A stretch of 64,000 nucleotides of DNA from PALSA-1006 sp964571195 (GCA_964571195.1 CAZNAD010000006.1:62001-126000), one strand, 5' to 3'. Counted from the stretch's first letter, positions 18,801-26,653 are shown. Program-made: numbers and translations. Notes: a model not told the origin generated them from the sequence alone.

Positions 18801-19089
18801 TTCGCACTTGGACAAACCGCTGGATACGATGCCTGCTGCCCCCGAATATGATTGCGCCCAATGCAATTGGCAGCGCGCGGATACATCGGTCAAACAAATA
18901 CGCAAGCTGGTGGAAAACTACGAGTTCGTGCCATTTGAAATGGTCGCCGAGCTCAAACATGCGATCAAGTGCGTTCCTCTACAGGAAAGGTTGAAAGAGT
19001 TAGAGCGCGCGCTGGACAAGACGGATTACGACAAGGCAAGGTCTTTGCTGGAGGATCTGCCGTGCATAGAAGGACATTTCCATGATTGA
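12817..19089 (+). CDS. giant hybrid histidine kinase, Cache-PAS8-HisKA-HATPase-REC-REC-HPt
   Basis: Protein of 2,090 residues. A periplasmic Cache sensor lies between helices at about 19-38 and 298-320. About eight PAS domains follow, at roughly 332-453, 458-570, 582-701, 705-825, 832-948, 958-1077, 1082-1205 and 1212-1325. The H-box MSHEIRTPMNAIIG (His near 1355) and HATPase (NLVGNAVKFTE, GTGLGLTISKKLV) are intact. Two receivers follow (LVVDDLEISRL at 1590, ILLAEDNETNQ at 1743), then an HPt domain with AHRLKGAAANLGA (His near 1946). A full phosphorelay is thus on one chain. The stop overlaps the following REC-GGDEF gene by 8 bases, which is its likely output. Confidence 0.93.
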   Translation: MIKNPFDIQSPSSYAIKRLAVIVLLLNLFVALLAMNWLNHSKLQDQEEAAVATRNMAQLLEQHLIDVIDKIDISLLAAAGEVKRQKVQGAIDAPALNAYLMRMKSHLPDVTSIRIADAQGAVRYGNGVVPDTRVNVADREYFIAQRDNSKAGLVIAKPVFSRIDKRWVVILSRAIHLPEGSFGGVVYANISLEQLSKEFSTINVGNKGVVALRDRDFGLVVRYPEANSIDASIGNKAASPKFLELIGAGQTSATYIASAAIDNIERVFSFRKPSSLPYYIIVGLAAEDYLAEWREQVTNVAVLLVFFFLGTLLLSWLFFRAWTRFIAANAALVEQEDVLRIVTDYTYDWEYWQGANREILYINPACEQITGYSQKEFEGNPGLLESIVHPDDRHLVQKHIQNFDSRDDDNVDFRIVRRDGEIRWISHGCRAVYGQDGHFMGRRVSNRDITERKQAEAEFKAIVQTTPDGFWLVSAQSGLVVDVNLAYCNMSGYSREELLNQPIALVEDEQDQEKIDRNIQTIMRGEPLLFETRHRRKDGSLIEVEVSARFLEARGGVIVTFIRDITERKKSEQALLAQKNSLNAAQYIAHVGSWELDLVANKLTWSDEIFRIFEIDPAQFGASYEAFLERIHPDDRDRVNAAFSESVAQHTPYEIIHRLLMADGRIKHVQERGYSVYNENGSPSRSMGTVQDISAQVKVEIMLQESEHFLRLVADNVPGMVGYWDNELRCHFANKAYQDWFGKSNEEMVGIFIQELMGEKLFRLNEPYIRAVLAGEKQSFERTLVKPSGDTGYTWAQYIPDVDDAGKVRGFYVMVSDVTQLKLAELAAQQSEVRFRQMFENMSSGVVVYRAVDDGDDFVFEDINQSVERIEGTRREDLVGKRVSEAFPGIREMGLLDTFRRVWRTGQSERYPLSFYADDKIAGWRDNFAYRLESGELVVIYDDVTARKQAEVALEKSEERLAVATKAGVIGIWDWDVVSNHLVWDEAMYRLYGLHPGDFAGAYEAWASTIHPEDKAYTEGEIQAALRGAREYAPEFRVIWPDGSIHYIKAASHTQFDGNKRPLRMTGINYDLTEQKQAELKLNESNQLLNSIIDNIPNMIFLKSASDLRFELLNRAGEELLGHPRTDLMGRNDYDFFPKEEADFFIENDRATLAQTGIVDIPEEPIETPHGVRILHTKKLTIRDGQGQPKYLLGISEDITERKRAERKIAELFEFNSKIISESTQGIVVYKASGDCVLANNAAVKSVGATPEQVLAQNFRQIRSWQLSGLFDAALRCLETGENQRIETHVVTSYGKEVWVDCDFIRLNRADEFHLLLIQTDVSEFRNSEKALSLAKAEAENANRAKSEFLANMSHEIRTPMNAIIGLSDLALGTSELPPKLHNYLDKIHISSKALLSIINDILDYSKVEAGRLELDQAELRLDDLLENVADLFNVRAEEKGIELVLDIAPDVPERVIGDSLRLGQVMNNLVGNAVKFTEQGEIVIRVRQLGQADGISTLHFAVRDTGIGMTEEQVARLFKAFTQADSSITRRFGGTGLGLTISKKLVEKMGGDIAVSSEPGKGSTFSFTISLPVSSHAHIERSPAELRGMRVLVVDDLEISRLSLRELLSSWQFQVTEAASGQEALELIAQRVDNPEQAFELVLLDWKMPGMDGVEVTRHIRESGQHKDISKLPVIIMVTAYSKEILLQEAHGLHLDAVLNKPVTSSGLFDIIMDFQGGYKRRHDVSSSADIIGNASAICGARILLAEDNETNQLVAIDILERMGLNVTVANNGQEALENLQQADFDAVLMDLQMPVMDGLEAARRIRQEERWSGLPIIAMTAAVMEQDRAACSAAGMNDHVAKPISQQELLLALLRWIKPTLNNRQPEVRNSLRAGKNLPRVSQQVLLSESLPGFDVPAALDRLAGNSELLIELMKKFAVEFSGAESSLSKLIKEGDIQTAAALAHRLKGAAANLGAMELYRASEVLEQALKTGSGVIDTAGFDSAFSQAMKSISHLDKPLDTMPAAPEYDCAQCNWQRADTSVKQIRKLVENYEFVPFEMVAELKHAIKCVPLQERLKELERALDKTDYDKARSLLEDLPCIEGHFHD

Positions 19090-20020
19090 CAAAACAGACG
19101 AAGGAAAAAAGCCGCTCATCCTCATTGTGGATGACACGCCCACGAATATTCAGGTGCTGGCGGAATCGCTGCGGGTCGATTATCGTGTCAGAGTAGCGGG
19201 CAGCGGCAAAACGGCATTCGAGATCATCGCCAAAGTGGGTGCTCCCGATCTGATCTTGCTGGATGTGATGATGCCTGAGATGGATGGCTACGAAGTTTGC
19301 CGTCGCTTGAAGCAGGTGCCGGAGACTAGGGATGTCCCGGTGATATTCGTCACTGCCAAAGCCGATACGCTGGATGAGGAGTATGGTTTGAACTTGGGGG
19401 CGGTGGACTACATCGCCAAGCCTTTTCACTTACCCATCGTGGCGGCGCGCGTGCGCAACCACATCAATCTCAAAATCAAGACCGATTTGCTGGAGTCGCA
19501 GGCTATGCTTGATGGTCTGACCAATATTCCCAACCGGCGGAGATTCGATGAAACGCTGGCAAGCGAGTGGAAACGGGCGTTGCGTTCCGGGACGCAGCTT
19601 TCGCTCATCATGGCCGATATCGATTTTTTTAAACGTTACAACGATCACTATGGTCACGGCGTCGGCGATGAATGCTTGAAGAAAGTGGCTGCGGCGCTGG
19701 CAAGTTCCACTGATCGCCCCTCCGACTTGGTGGCGCGATACGGGGGGGAGGAGTTTGTGGCTATCCTTCCTGATACCGACGCGGCAGGTGCTCAAGCGAT
19801 TGCGGAGCGTTTTCGCAGTCATGTCGAGAGGATGAAGATCGCACATGAATTCTCGGAGGTTTCCAACTTTGTGACCGTGAGTGTGGGACTGGCCTGCGTC
19901 ATTCCAACCATAGACATGCAGTCGGCAGATATACTCAAGCATGCCGACGGAATGTTGTATCAGGCCAAAGAGTCGGGACGCAACAGGGTGTGCAGCTATC
20001 ATCCCGTATGCCCCCCCTAA
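19082..20020 (+). CDS. response regulator diguanylate cyclase, REC-GGDEF
   Basis: Protein of 312 residues. The N-terminal receiver has LIVDDTPTNIQVL and ILLDVMMPEMDGYEVC. The C-terminal GGDEF domain has an intact RYGGEEFVAILPDTD active site and a complete inhibitory I-site RxxD five residues before it (RPSDLVARYGGEEF), so it should make c-di-GMP and be feedback-inhibited. It overlaps the end of the giant kinase by 8 bases, which implies it receives phosphate from that relay. Starts at the ATG inside the kinase C-terminus. Confidence 0.93.
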   Translation: MIDKTDEGKKPLILIVDDTPTNIQVLAESLRVDYRVRVAGSGKTAFEIIAKVGAPDLILLDVMMPEMDGYEVCRRLKQVPETRDVPVIFVTAKADTLDEEYGLNLGAVDYIAKPFHLPIVAARVRNHINLKIKTDLLESQAMLDGLTNIPNRRRFDETLASEWKRALRSGTQLSLIMADIDFFKRYNDHYGHGVGDECLKKVAAALASSTDRPSDLVARYGGEEFVAILPDTDAAGAQAIAERFRSHVERMKIAHEFSEVSNFVTVSVGLACVIPTIDMQSADILKHADGMLYQAKESGRNRVCSYHPVCPP

Positions 20021-20153
20021 ATTGAGAGGCGCTACGGGGCGATACTTCGTATGGCAGTATTTTTGTGGGCTTGTTGCCGATAATGATAAGATTCCAAAGA
20101 AACAAGCATAGTCGTATGGCTCCATGAGGCGACCATACTGAATAGGAGAAAAA

Positions 20154-20606
20154 ATGGCACTGACCGATAACGCGAGTCCCTTCGATATCCTGCTGGTGGA
20201 GGACGAGCCTGCCGATGCGAATCTCGTGCGTTCCGCACTCAAGACGAACAAGGTCTTCTGCAACCTGCATCACGAATTGGACGGTGTGGATGCGCTGGCG
20301 TTCCTGCGCCGCCAAGGCGAGCGCAATAAAGACAAACCGCAGCCCGATCTGATCCTGCTGGACTTGAACATGCCGCGCATGAACGGCAAGGAATTCCTCA
20401 TGGAGATCAAGAAAGACCCCGTGCTTTCGGTGATTCCCGTTGTGGTTTTGACGACCTCCGATGTCGAGCGCGATGTGGTGGCCTCCTACAAACTCGGTGC
20501 GGCAGGCTACATCACCAAACCGGTTGATATGGAGCAGTTCATCGACGCCGTCCGCCAGTTGGATAACTACTGGTTTGTGTTGGCGCGGCTGCCCAAGAAG
20601 GACTGA
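20154..20606 (+). CDS. CheY-like response regulator, Rcp1 type
   Basis: Single receiver domain of 150 residues without an output domain. Acidic pocket VEDEPADANLV, phospho-acceptor in LILLDLNMPRMNGKEFL, switch VVLTTSDVERDV and the Lys motif GYITKPVD. Rcp1-like proteins typically pair with phytochrome-like kinases having an SHDxxxPLR H-box, which matches the kinase at 9.9-12.7 kb. A TAGGAG ribosome site lies 8 bases before the ATG. A close paralogue is at 26.65 kb. Confidence 0.9.
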   Translation: MALTDNASPFDILLVEDEPADANLVRSALKTNKVFCNLHHELDGVDALAFLRRQGERNKDKPQPDLILLDLNMPRMNGKEFLMEIKKDPVLSVIPVVVLTTSDVERDVVASYKLGAAGYITKPVDMEQFIDAVRQLDNYWFVLARLPKKD

Positions 20607-20628
20607 CGGGAAGATCGTAGCGACTACA

Positions 20629-20742
20629 TTCCCTCTCCCGTTGGCAGGAGCGGGGTAGGAAGAGGGTTAGAGGTAAGGTAGAAAGCTTCATTGAGGCCAG
20701 CCCATCGCCCCCAGCCCCTCTACCGTAAACGGGCGAGGGGAG
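20629..20742. repeat. intergenic imperfect inverted repeat, CCCTCTCCC type
   Basis: Between the CheY-like gene and the corrinoid-activator gene, GC-rich blocks CCCTCTCCC, GAAGAGGG, CAGCCCCTCTACCG and CGGGCGAGGGG can pair with each other. They resemble the abundant extragenic CCCTCTCCC/GGGAGAGGG elements of proteobacterial genomes. Nothing here codes for protein. It may end or separate transcripts between the signalling block and the methyl-transfer block. Confidence 0.5.
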
Positions 20743-20760
20743 CTAAAAAGGTACTCATCC

Positions 20761-22359
20761 TTGAACTCATCTCTTTCTCACTCAATCACCGTTCAGACAG
20801 AGCAAGGTGAATCGCAACTTTCTTTCGAAGAAGGTTCCTCACTACGTGACATCCTCATCTCCGGCGGGGTCACGGTGCGCTCTTCGTGCGGCGGCAATGC
20901 CGCCTGCGGACAATGTCAGGTGCGTGTCGCGGAAAGCCGTACGATACCGTTCACGGCGGGCGAAAGGGCGCGCCTGTCGGGGGCGCAACTGAGCGAAGGC
21001 GTAAGGTTGTCGTGTCAATTGTTCCCCCGTTCCGATCTGCATGTATCGCTGATGAAACCCGTTGTACAGATGGCATGGAGGGCGTTGCGCGACGATGAGT
21101 ATGCGGCAGACACGTCTTTCAAGAGACGGCAATCCGCATCCCGTTATGGTGTCGCGATAGATCTCGGCACGACGCATATACGTCTGACGTTGTGGGATCT
21201 TGCGGCCGGCACGCGCATCGCCGGACGGGCGTGTCTTAACCCTCAAGGCAGCTACGGTGCAGACGTGTTGACGCGTTTGATGGAGGCGAGCCATTCCGAC
21301 CCGGTGGCGGACGAGATGAGTTCTTTGGTGCAGAGCGCCATCGCCGAGGCTTTGGCGGGCATCGCACGACAGGCTGCAATCGAGCTGCATGAGGTGGGCG
21401 AGGTGCGGCTGGTGGGCAACACGGCAATGCTCAACCTGTTGGGCAAGATGAACCGGCTGCAATTGCTACAGCCGGAGAATTGGACGCGCCGCATCGATTG
21501 CCAGCCCGACAACACTGGTTTTTTGCGCGATGCCTGGGGCGTCAGCCCAGCCGCGAACATCCGCTTCGTCACCCCATTGGGGGGCTTCATCGGTTCTGAT
21601 TTGTTGGCAGGGGTGATCGCCACGCGCCTCATCGAACAACCGGCGGGTTCCATGCTGATCGACTTCGGCACCAATTCGGAGATGGCGCTGTGGGATGGGC
21701 ACACCTTGCACGTCACTTCCACGGCGGGCGGCCCTGCCTTCGAGGGCAGCGGTATCAGTTGCGGTATGCCGGGCGAAACCGGGGCGATCTATCGCGTGGA
21801 TCAGGCCGGTGACGGCGAATTCGCGATACAGGTGCTGGGTGATGTTCCTCCGGCCGGACTTTGTGGCTCGGGACTGGTGGATGCGGCAGCGTGGCTGCTG
21901 CGCAATGGCAAGCTGGATAAGGTCGGGCGTTTTAAGCAGCCCGGCAGCGAGGGGCTAGCCTTGTCCGCAGGAGAGCAGCGCATAGTGCTGAAACGCGGCG
22001 ACATCGATGTGTTGCAACGTGCCAAGGCAGCGATAGGTGGCGGCGTGCGCTGGTTATGCCGGCAGGCCGGTCTTGCGCCAAGCGAACTGCGTGTGGTCTA
22101 TGCCTGCGGTGCGTTCGGACGTCTGCTCGACATCGGCAACGCGCAGCAGATCGGTCTATTGCCGCCGGCGCCCCTTGCTGCGGTGCGCCTGGAGGGGAAT
22201 TCCGCGCTGGCGGGGTGCGAGGCTTTGCTGCTCTCGGATGAGGCTGAGGTGGCTTTGGATAAGGTCTTGGCGGTGAGCCGCATCTACAACCTCGCTGAAG
22301 ATGCCGATTTCGAGATTTTGTTTGTGGAAAGCCTGTATCTACAGGCGATGCAGGAATAG
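20761..22359 (+). CDS. reductive activator of a corrinoid protein (2Fe-2S + ASKHA ATPase, RACo-like)
   Basis: Protein of 532 residues read from a TTG start (no better start seen). Residues 1-95 are a plant-type 2Fe-2S ferredoxin domain with Cys43, Cys49, Cys52 and Cys85. From residue about 129 comes an ASKHA-fold ATPase of the RACo/DUF4445 family (YGVAIDLGTTHIRLTLWDL, LVGNTAMLNLL, MLIDFGTNSEMALWDG, CGSGLVDAAAWLL, ACGAFGRLLDIG). Such proteins use ATP and a low-potential electron to return inactive Co(II) corrinoid to Co(I). The fused corrinoid methyltransferase starts 54 bases downstream and is the obvious client. It lacks the linker of longer family members. Confidence 0.88.
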   Translation: MNSSLSHSITVQTEQGESQLSFEEGSSLRDILISGGVTVRSSCGGNAACGQCQVRVAESRTIPFTAGERARLSGAQLSEGVRLSCQLFPRSDLHVSLMKPVVQMAWRALRDDEYAADTSFKRRQSASRYGVAIDLGTTHIRLTLWDLAAGTRIAGRACLNPQGSYGADVLTRLMEASHSDPVADEMSSLVQSAIAEALAGIARQAAIELHEVGEVRLVGNTAMLNLLGKMNRLQLLQPENWTRRIDCQPDNTGFLRDAWGVSPAANIRFVTPLGGFIGSDLLAGVIATRLIEQPAGSMLIDFGTNSEMALWDGHTLHVTSTAGGPAFEGSGISCGMPGETGAIYRVDQAGDGEFAIQVLGDVPPAGLCGSGLVDAAAWLLRNGKLDKVGRFKQPGSEGLALSAGEQRIVLKRGDIDVLQRAKAAIGGGVRWLCRQAGLAPSELRVVYACGAFGRLLDIGNAQQIGLLPPAPLAAVRLEGNSALAGCEALLLSDEAEVALDKVLAVSRIYNLAEDADFEILFVESLYLQAMQE

Positions 22360-22413
22360 AATGTAAGCGCCCAGATGAATGTATCTAGGCAATGCTAGCC
22401 GAAGGAGTACGCC

Positions 22414-24105
22414 ATGTTGGATGACATCATCAAGAACTACAACGAGGCCGTGATGGATACGGATCGTACGCGGGCGTTGCAAGTGGTCGCGGATGCCATC
22501 GAGGCAGGCGTCAGCCCGGAAGACATCGTGTTCAAGGTCGTCATTCCCGGCATGGACATGATGGTCAAGGCACTGAGCGAAGGCTTCGATACCAATCTCG
22601 CGCAGCACTTCATGACGTCGCAGATCGCGGCGGATGTAACCGAAAAGATGCTGGTGCTGTTCAATAAGCCGCCCGAGATCGTCGGCACGGTGGTCATCGG
22701 CACGGCGGCGGGCGACCTGCACACCTTGGGTAAGCGCATCGTCATGGGGTGTCTCAAGGCGCAGATGATCGATGTGATCGATCTGGGCGTGAACGTTCCC
22801 GCAGAGAAATTCGTGGACGAGGCGGTAGCGCGCGGCGCGCAGGTCATCGGCATCTCGGCGATGATGGTGCATACCGCGCGGGGTGAGAAAGGCGCACTCA
22901 AGGTGCGCAAGATACTCAAAGAGCGCGGACTGGAAAGAAAGATCAAGCTGGTAGTCGGCGGCGCACCGTTCCGCTACGACCCCGAGTTATACAAGGTAGT
23001 GCAGGCCGATGCATGGGCCGAAAACGGCGTCTCCGCATTAAAAGTCATCATGGATTGCATCGCGGAAGTGAAAACGCCCACGAGCATGGAGCGGCTGGTG
23101 GCCGCCGCCAACGGCAAGGTGCTCGACCACATTCCTGTGTTCTGTAATCTGCTCGATCAGGGCGCGCGCGAGATGGGCATGTCCATCGAGGACTATTTCT
23201 CCAACGGCGAGAACGTGGCCGAAGCGCAACTCCGCATGCTGAAGAAGTTCGGTCACGACAACGTGTGGAGCTTGTTCTATGTGGGCAAAGAGGCCGAACT
23301 GTTCGGCTGCAAGAAGATCAAGTTCGCCAATGATGGCCCTCCCAATGTGGAGGATTACATCATCCAGTCCTACGACGACATCGCCAAGCTGCAAGTGCCG
23401 GACGACATCAGTACCCATCCCGCCTTCGCCGAGACGGCGAAATGTCTGGCGATACTGAAACGCGAGGTCGGTGGCAAGGTGCCTATCTGCGCTTACCTTA
23501 CTGCCTCCATGTCATTGCCCGCGCTGTTGATGAGCATGGAGAAATGGATGGAGCTGCTGATGATCGGTGAACCGGCGGTACGCGATATGCTGCTGGAGAA
23601 ATGTTCCGATTTCTTCCGCAAAGAGATCGAGGCTTATCGCAAGGCCGGGGCGGATATTCTGGTGTACGCCGATCCTTATGGCTCGACCGATATCATCCCC
23701 ATGAAGCTGTTCAAGGAGTTGTCGCTTAAGTGGATCAAACGCGATCTGGAGCCGGGCGGATTGAACGGCGTGGTGTATTACGTGGGCGGCGCGCGTTTGA
23801 ACACCGTGGCCGACGAGGTGATACGCGAGGTGGGTATCACCACCTTCTATCCCGGCCCGATGGAGAATATCGTCGATTCCATGCGCATCATCAATGATCG
23901 CGCATTGTGCGCCGGCGTCATCAACGACATCAAGCTGCTGGACTGGACGCCGGACGAAGTGCGCGCCGAAGTGAAGCGCATCGTACAGGGCGGATTAAGT
24001 GTGGGCAATAAACTATTTTTTGGCACGGTGGTAATGCCTTACGGCATCCCGGACGAGAACATTAAAGCGATGATAGAGGCCGCCAAAGAATACGGTCGGG
24101 TGTGA
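22414..24105 (+). CDS. fused corrinoid protein and UroD-family methyltransferase
   Basis: Protein of 563 residues. Residues 1-90 form the helical cap of methyltransferase corrinoid domains and 90-205 the B12 Rossmann domain, with the cobalt-ligand motif DLHTLG (Asp101, His103, Gly106), SAMM and VVGGAP. Residues about 220-563 are a uroporphyrinogen decarboxylase-fold methyltransferase of the MtaA/MtbA/CmuA family. CmuA of chloromethane degraders has these parts in the opposite order. The HxC zinc motif expected in MtaA/MtbA appears as YYVGGARLN, so zinc binding is doubtful. The substrate cannot be read from the sequence. An AAGGAG ribosome site precedes the start. Confidence 0.88.
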   Translation: MLDDIIKNYNEAVMDTDRTRALQVVADAIEAGVSPEDIVFKVVIPGMDMMVKALSEGFDTNLAQHFMTSQIAADVTEKMLVLFNKPPEIVGTVVIGTAAGDLHTLGKRIVMGCLKAQMIDVIDLGVNVPAEKFVDEAVARGAQVIGISAMMVHTARGEKGALKVRKILKERGLERKIKLVVGGAPFRYDPELYKVVQADAWAENGVSALKVIMDCIAEVKTPTSMERLVAAANGKVLDHIPVFCNLLDQGAREMGMSIEDYFSNGENVAEAQLRMLKKFGHDNVWSLFYVGKEAELFGCKKIKFANDGPPNVEDYIIQSYDDIAKLQVPDDISTHPAFAETAKCLAILKREVGGKVPICAYLTASMSLPALLMSMEKWMELLMIGEPAVRDMLLEKCSDFFRKEIEAYRKAGADILVYADPYGSTDIIPMKLFKELSLKWIKRDLEPGGLNGVVYYVGGARLNTVADEVIREVGITTFYPGPMENIVDSMRIINDRALCAGVINDIKLLDWTPDEVRAEVKRIVQGGLSVGNKLFFGTVVMPYGIPDENIKAMIEAAKEYGRV

Positions 24106-24116
24106 CGGAGAGAGGT

Positions 24117-24728
24117 ATGTCTAACGCAAACTGCGTTCTGCTGGGCTGCGGGATATTGCAGCGCGAAGTCGAGTTCCTTATCAAAAAGAACGGCTGGGCG
24201 CTGGATACCGACTGGTTGGATTCGTCGTTGCATGTCAATTTCGAGAAGCTCGCACATGAGTTGCAGACCGGGATATTGCGCAACAAGCAGCGCGACATCG
24301 TGGTGTTCTATGGTTGCTGCCATCCGCGCATGGAAAAGATATTGGAGACGGCGCACACGTTTCGCACCGAGGGGCAGAACTGTGTGGAGATGCTGCTGGG
24401 GCGCGAGCGATTCATGGCGGAGTTGAGCAACGGCGCTTTTTTCCTGTTGGAGGATTGGGCCTTACGCTGGGATGAGGCCATCGGCAAGACCTTCGGCAAG
24501 AACCCCGATGTGGTACGGGAGATATTCCAGTTATCCAGTAAATCGATATTGTGTCTGCGCACCCCGTGCTCCGGCGATTTTGAGCAGGCGGCGAACGAGG
24601 TCGGCGCGAAGGTCGGTCTGCCGGTGCGCTGGATGGATGCGGGGCTGGAGCATCTGGAAGCGGTGTTGCGGCAGGCGGTGGAGCGCAAGCTCGAAGATCG
24701 GTCGCGTGAGATTCGATATGCAGAGTAA
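24117..24728 (+). CDS. DUF1638 family protein
   Basis: Protein of 203 residues from the ATG at 24117, which has GAGAGAGGT directly upstream; a GTG at 24102 would overlap the previous stop. Conserved features are NCVLLGCGILQREV, VVFYGCCHPRME and LRTPCSGDF, with several cysteines that could bind metal. DUF1638 genes commonly sit beside corrinoid/UroD methyltransferases in methylotrophic anaerobes, and that context holds here. Biochemical function is not known. A role as second methyltransferase subunit or acceptor handling is only a guess. Confidence 0.82.
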   Translation: MSNANCVLLGCGILQREVEFLIKKNGWALDTDWLDSSLHVNFEKLAHELQTGILRNKQRDIVVFYGCCHPRMEKILETAHTFRTEGQNCVEMLLGRERFMAELSNGAFFLLEDWALRWDEAIGKTFGKNPDVVREIFQLSSKSILCLRTPCSGDFEQAANEVGAKVGLPVRWMDAGLEHLEAVLRQAVERKLEDRSREIRYAE

Positions 24729-24746
24729 CGAACCGGAAATATCCAA

Positions 24747-26651
24747 ATGCTAGACAGCTTACAACCCATCAACCTCATTCCCCACGGCTACTGCCTCTCG
24801 TGGCAACCCGATCTTGTTGCCGCGCTGGTGATCGGGAATTTACTGATTGCGCTGGCATATTTCACCATTCCGCTTGTGATCCTGAATTTTATCCGCCAGC
24901 GCAAAGACATCGACTTTCAACATCTGCACTGGTTGTTCGCCGGGTTCATCGTCACCTGCGGCATCACACATCTGCTGCATGTGGTCGAGTTGTGGTATCC
25001 GGTCTATTACTTTGAAGCGGTGATGGACATTCTGACGGCGCTCATTTCGATTGTGGCTGCGGTCATACTTTGGAGGTTGCTGCCGACGCTGGTCAGTCTG
25101 CCCAGCACCCATCAGATGATCGAGGCTAATCGCGAGTTGCAGAAGAAAAGTGCCGATCTGCTGGATAGGGAAACGCAACTGCGCAATCTGGGTGATAGTC
25201 TGCCGGACAGCTTTCTCTATCAATACACACTGGAGAGTGACAAGCCAAAATTCCTGTATATCAGTTCCGGTATCGAGCGCTTGAACGGCCTTAAGGCTGA
25301 GACAGTGGTGCTGGATGCGATGCTGTTGCTGGGGCAGATCGATCCGAAACAGGTTGATGAGTATGCGGAAAAACAGGCGGTGAGTTTGCGCGACATGAGC
25401 GACTTCGAGATGGAATTGCGTATGCGCAGAGCTGACGGGGAGTGGCGCTGGATACAAACGAAGTCACGGCCGCGCAAGAAGAGCGATGGACAGGTGATTT
25501 GGGACGGTATCGCCACCGATATTACAGACCGGCACCTGTTCCAGTCAGAGATCAATCGTTTGGCGCAGGCTATCGAGCAGAATCCGACGGGGGTGGTGAT
25601 CACCGATGTGGATGGCACGTTGGAATACATGAATGCCGCTTGTTCGCGTATCAGCGGTTATCAATTTTCCGAGGCGTATACCAAGGCAAGAAGCCCGCGC
25701 GAGATCATTTCGACCGAGATGACAGAAGCGGAATTCAGTGCGGTGCAGGCGCAGTTGATGTCCGGGAAGACTTGGAGCGGAGAGATGCGTAACCAGCGCA
25801 AGGACGGCAAGATGTATTGGGAGCAAGTGACTGTCTCGCCGGTCTACGATAACGAAGGCAAGGTGACGAGTTATCTCTATCTACGCCGTGATGTGAGCGA
25901 GCAGAAGAATGCCGAGGCAAATTTGAAGTTGCGCAGTGCCGCATTGGAGCGGGCCAGTGCCGACCTGACGCGATTCGCCGATGTGTCCGCACATCATCTG
26001 ATGGAGCCAACCCGCCGTCTGACCAGTTATGCGCAGCAGTTGCGTTCGCGTGTGTCGGCTCTGCCCGGAGTCGGGCAGGACGACGAGCTGCGTGTCTCCC
26101 TCGACTATATCGAACAGGATGCGGGGCGCTTGCGCACGATGGTGCGTGATATCCAGCTCTACCTGTCTGCCGGTATACCGCGCGGCGAGGTCGTGATGGA
26201 AGATGCAACTGCGGTCGTGGAGCTTGTGCGTCAACGCATGGCGGCAAAGCTGGATGCGCTCAAGTGTTCGCTGGAGGCGGCTCCTTTGCCGAAAGTGATG
26301 CTGGATAGGCCGCGCTTGACCGATCTGTTCATCGTACTGCTCGACAATGCCTTGCGCCACGGGCAGTCGATCGACCCGGATGTTCCCTCGCGCATACGCA
26401 TCAGCGGCGAAAGAGGCGAGGGGTTCAGCCGCTTCCGCATCTGCGACAACGGCAGCGGCATCCCGGTCGAATATCTGGAGCGCGTGTTCGAGATATTCGA
26501 GCGCCTATCGGTGAAGACCGGGGAAGGCGGAACCGGTATCGGGCTGTCTATCGCCCGCCGCATCGTCGAAAGCCGCCACGGAAAGATATGGATCGAGAAT
26601 CTGCCCGAGGGCGGGGCGATGGTGGTGTTTGAACTGCCGGATGAGGAATGA
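24747..26651 (+). CDS. histidine kinase with ethylene-receptor (ETR1)-like membrane domain
   Basis: Protein of 634 residues starting 18 bases after the DUF1638 gene. Three membrane helices (residues about 22-120) match the ethylene-binding domain of plant ETR1: LLIALAYFTIP (Tyr38, Ile41, Pro42) and FIVTCGITHLLH, with Cys71 and His75 at the places of copper ligands Cys65 and His69. The position of ETR1 Asp25 is Asn31. Two PAS domains follow (about 150-265 and 268-395), then an H-box variant SAHHLMEPTRRL and an HATPase (LLDNALRHG, GTGIGLSIARRIV). The downstream response regulator overlaps its end and is the likely partner. Confidence 0.88.
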   Translation: MLDSLQPINLIPHGYCLSWQPDLVAALVIGNLLIALAYFTIPLVILNFIRQRKDIDFQHLHWLFAGFIVTCGITHLLHVVELWYPVYYFEAVMDILTALISIVAAVILWRLLPTLVSLPSTHQMIEANRELQKKSADLLDRETQLRNLGDSLPDSFLYQYTLESDKPKFLYISSGIERLNGLKAETVVLDAMLLLGQIDPKQVDEYAEKQAVSLRDMSDFEMELRMRRADGEWRWIQTKSRPRKKSDGQVIWDGIATDITDRHLFQSEINRLAQAIEQNPTGVVITDVDGTLEYMNAACSRISGYQFSEAYTKARSPREIISTEMTEAEFSAVQAQLMSGKTWSGEMRNQRKDGKMYWEQVTVSPVYDNEGKVTSYLYLRRDVSEQKNAEANLKLRSAALERASADLTRFADVSAHHLMEPTRRLTSYAQQLRSRVSALPGVGQDDELRVSLDYIEQDAGRLRTMVRDIQLYLSAGIPRGEVVMEDATAVVELVRQRMAAKLDALKCSLEAAPLPKVMLDRPRLTDLFIVLLDNALRHGQSIDPDVPSRIRISGERGEGFSRFRICDNGSGIPVEYLERVFEIFERLSVKTGEGGTGIGLSIARRIVESRHGKIWIENLPEGGAMVVFELPDEE

Positions 26652-26653
26652 TC

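Noticed and set aside
22414..24105. Uroporphyrinogen decarboxylase (hemE)
   Set aside because: The N-terminal corrinoid domain and the adjacent RACo and DUF1638 genes point to methyl transfer, not haem synthesis.
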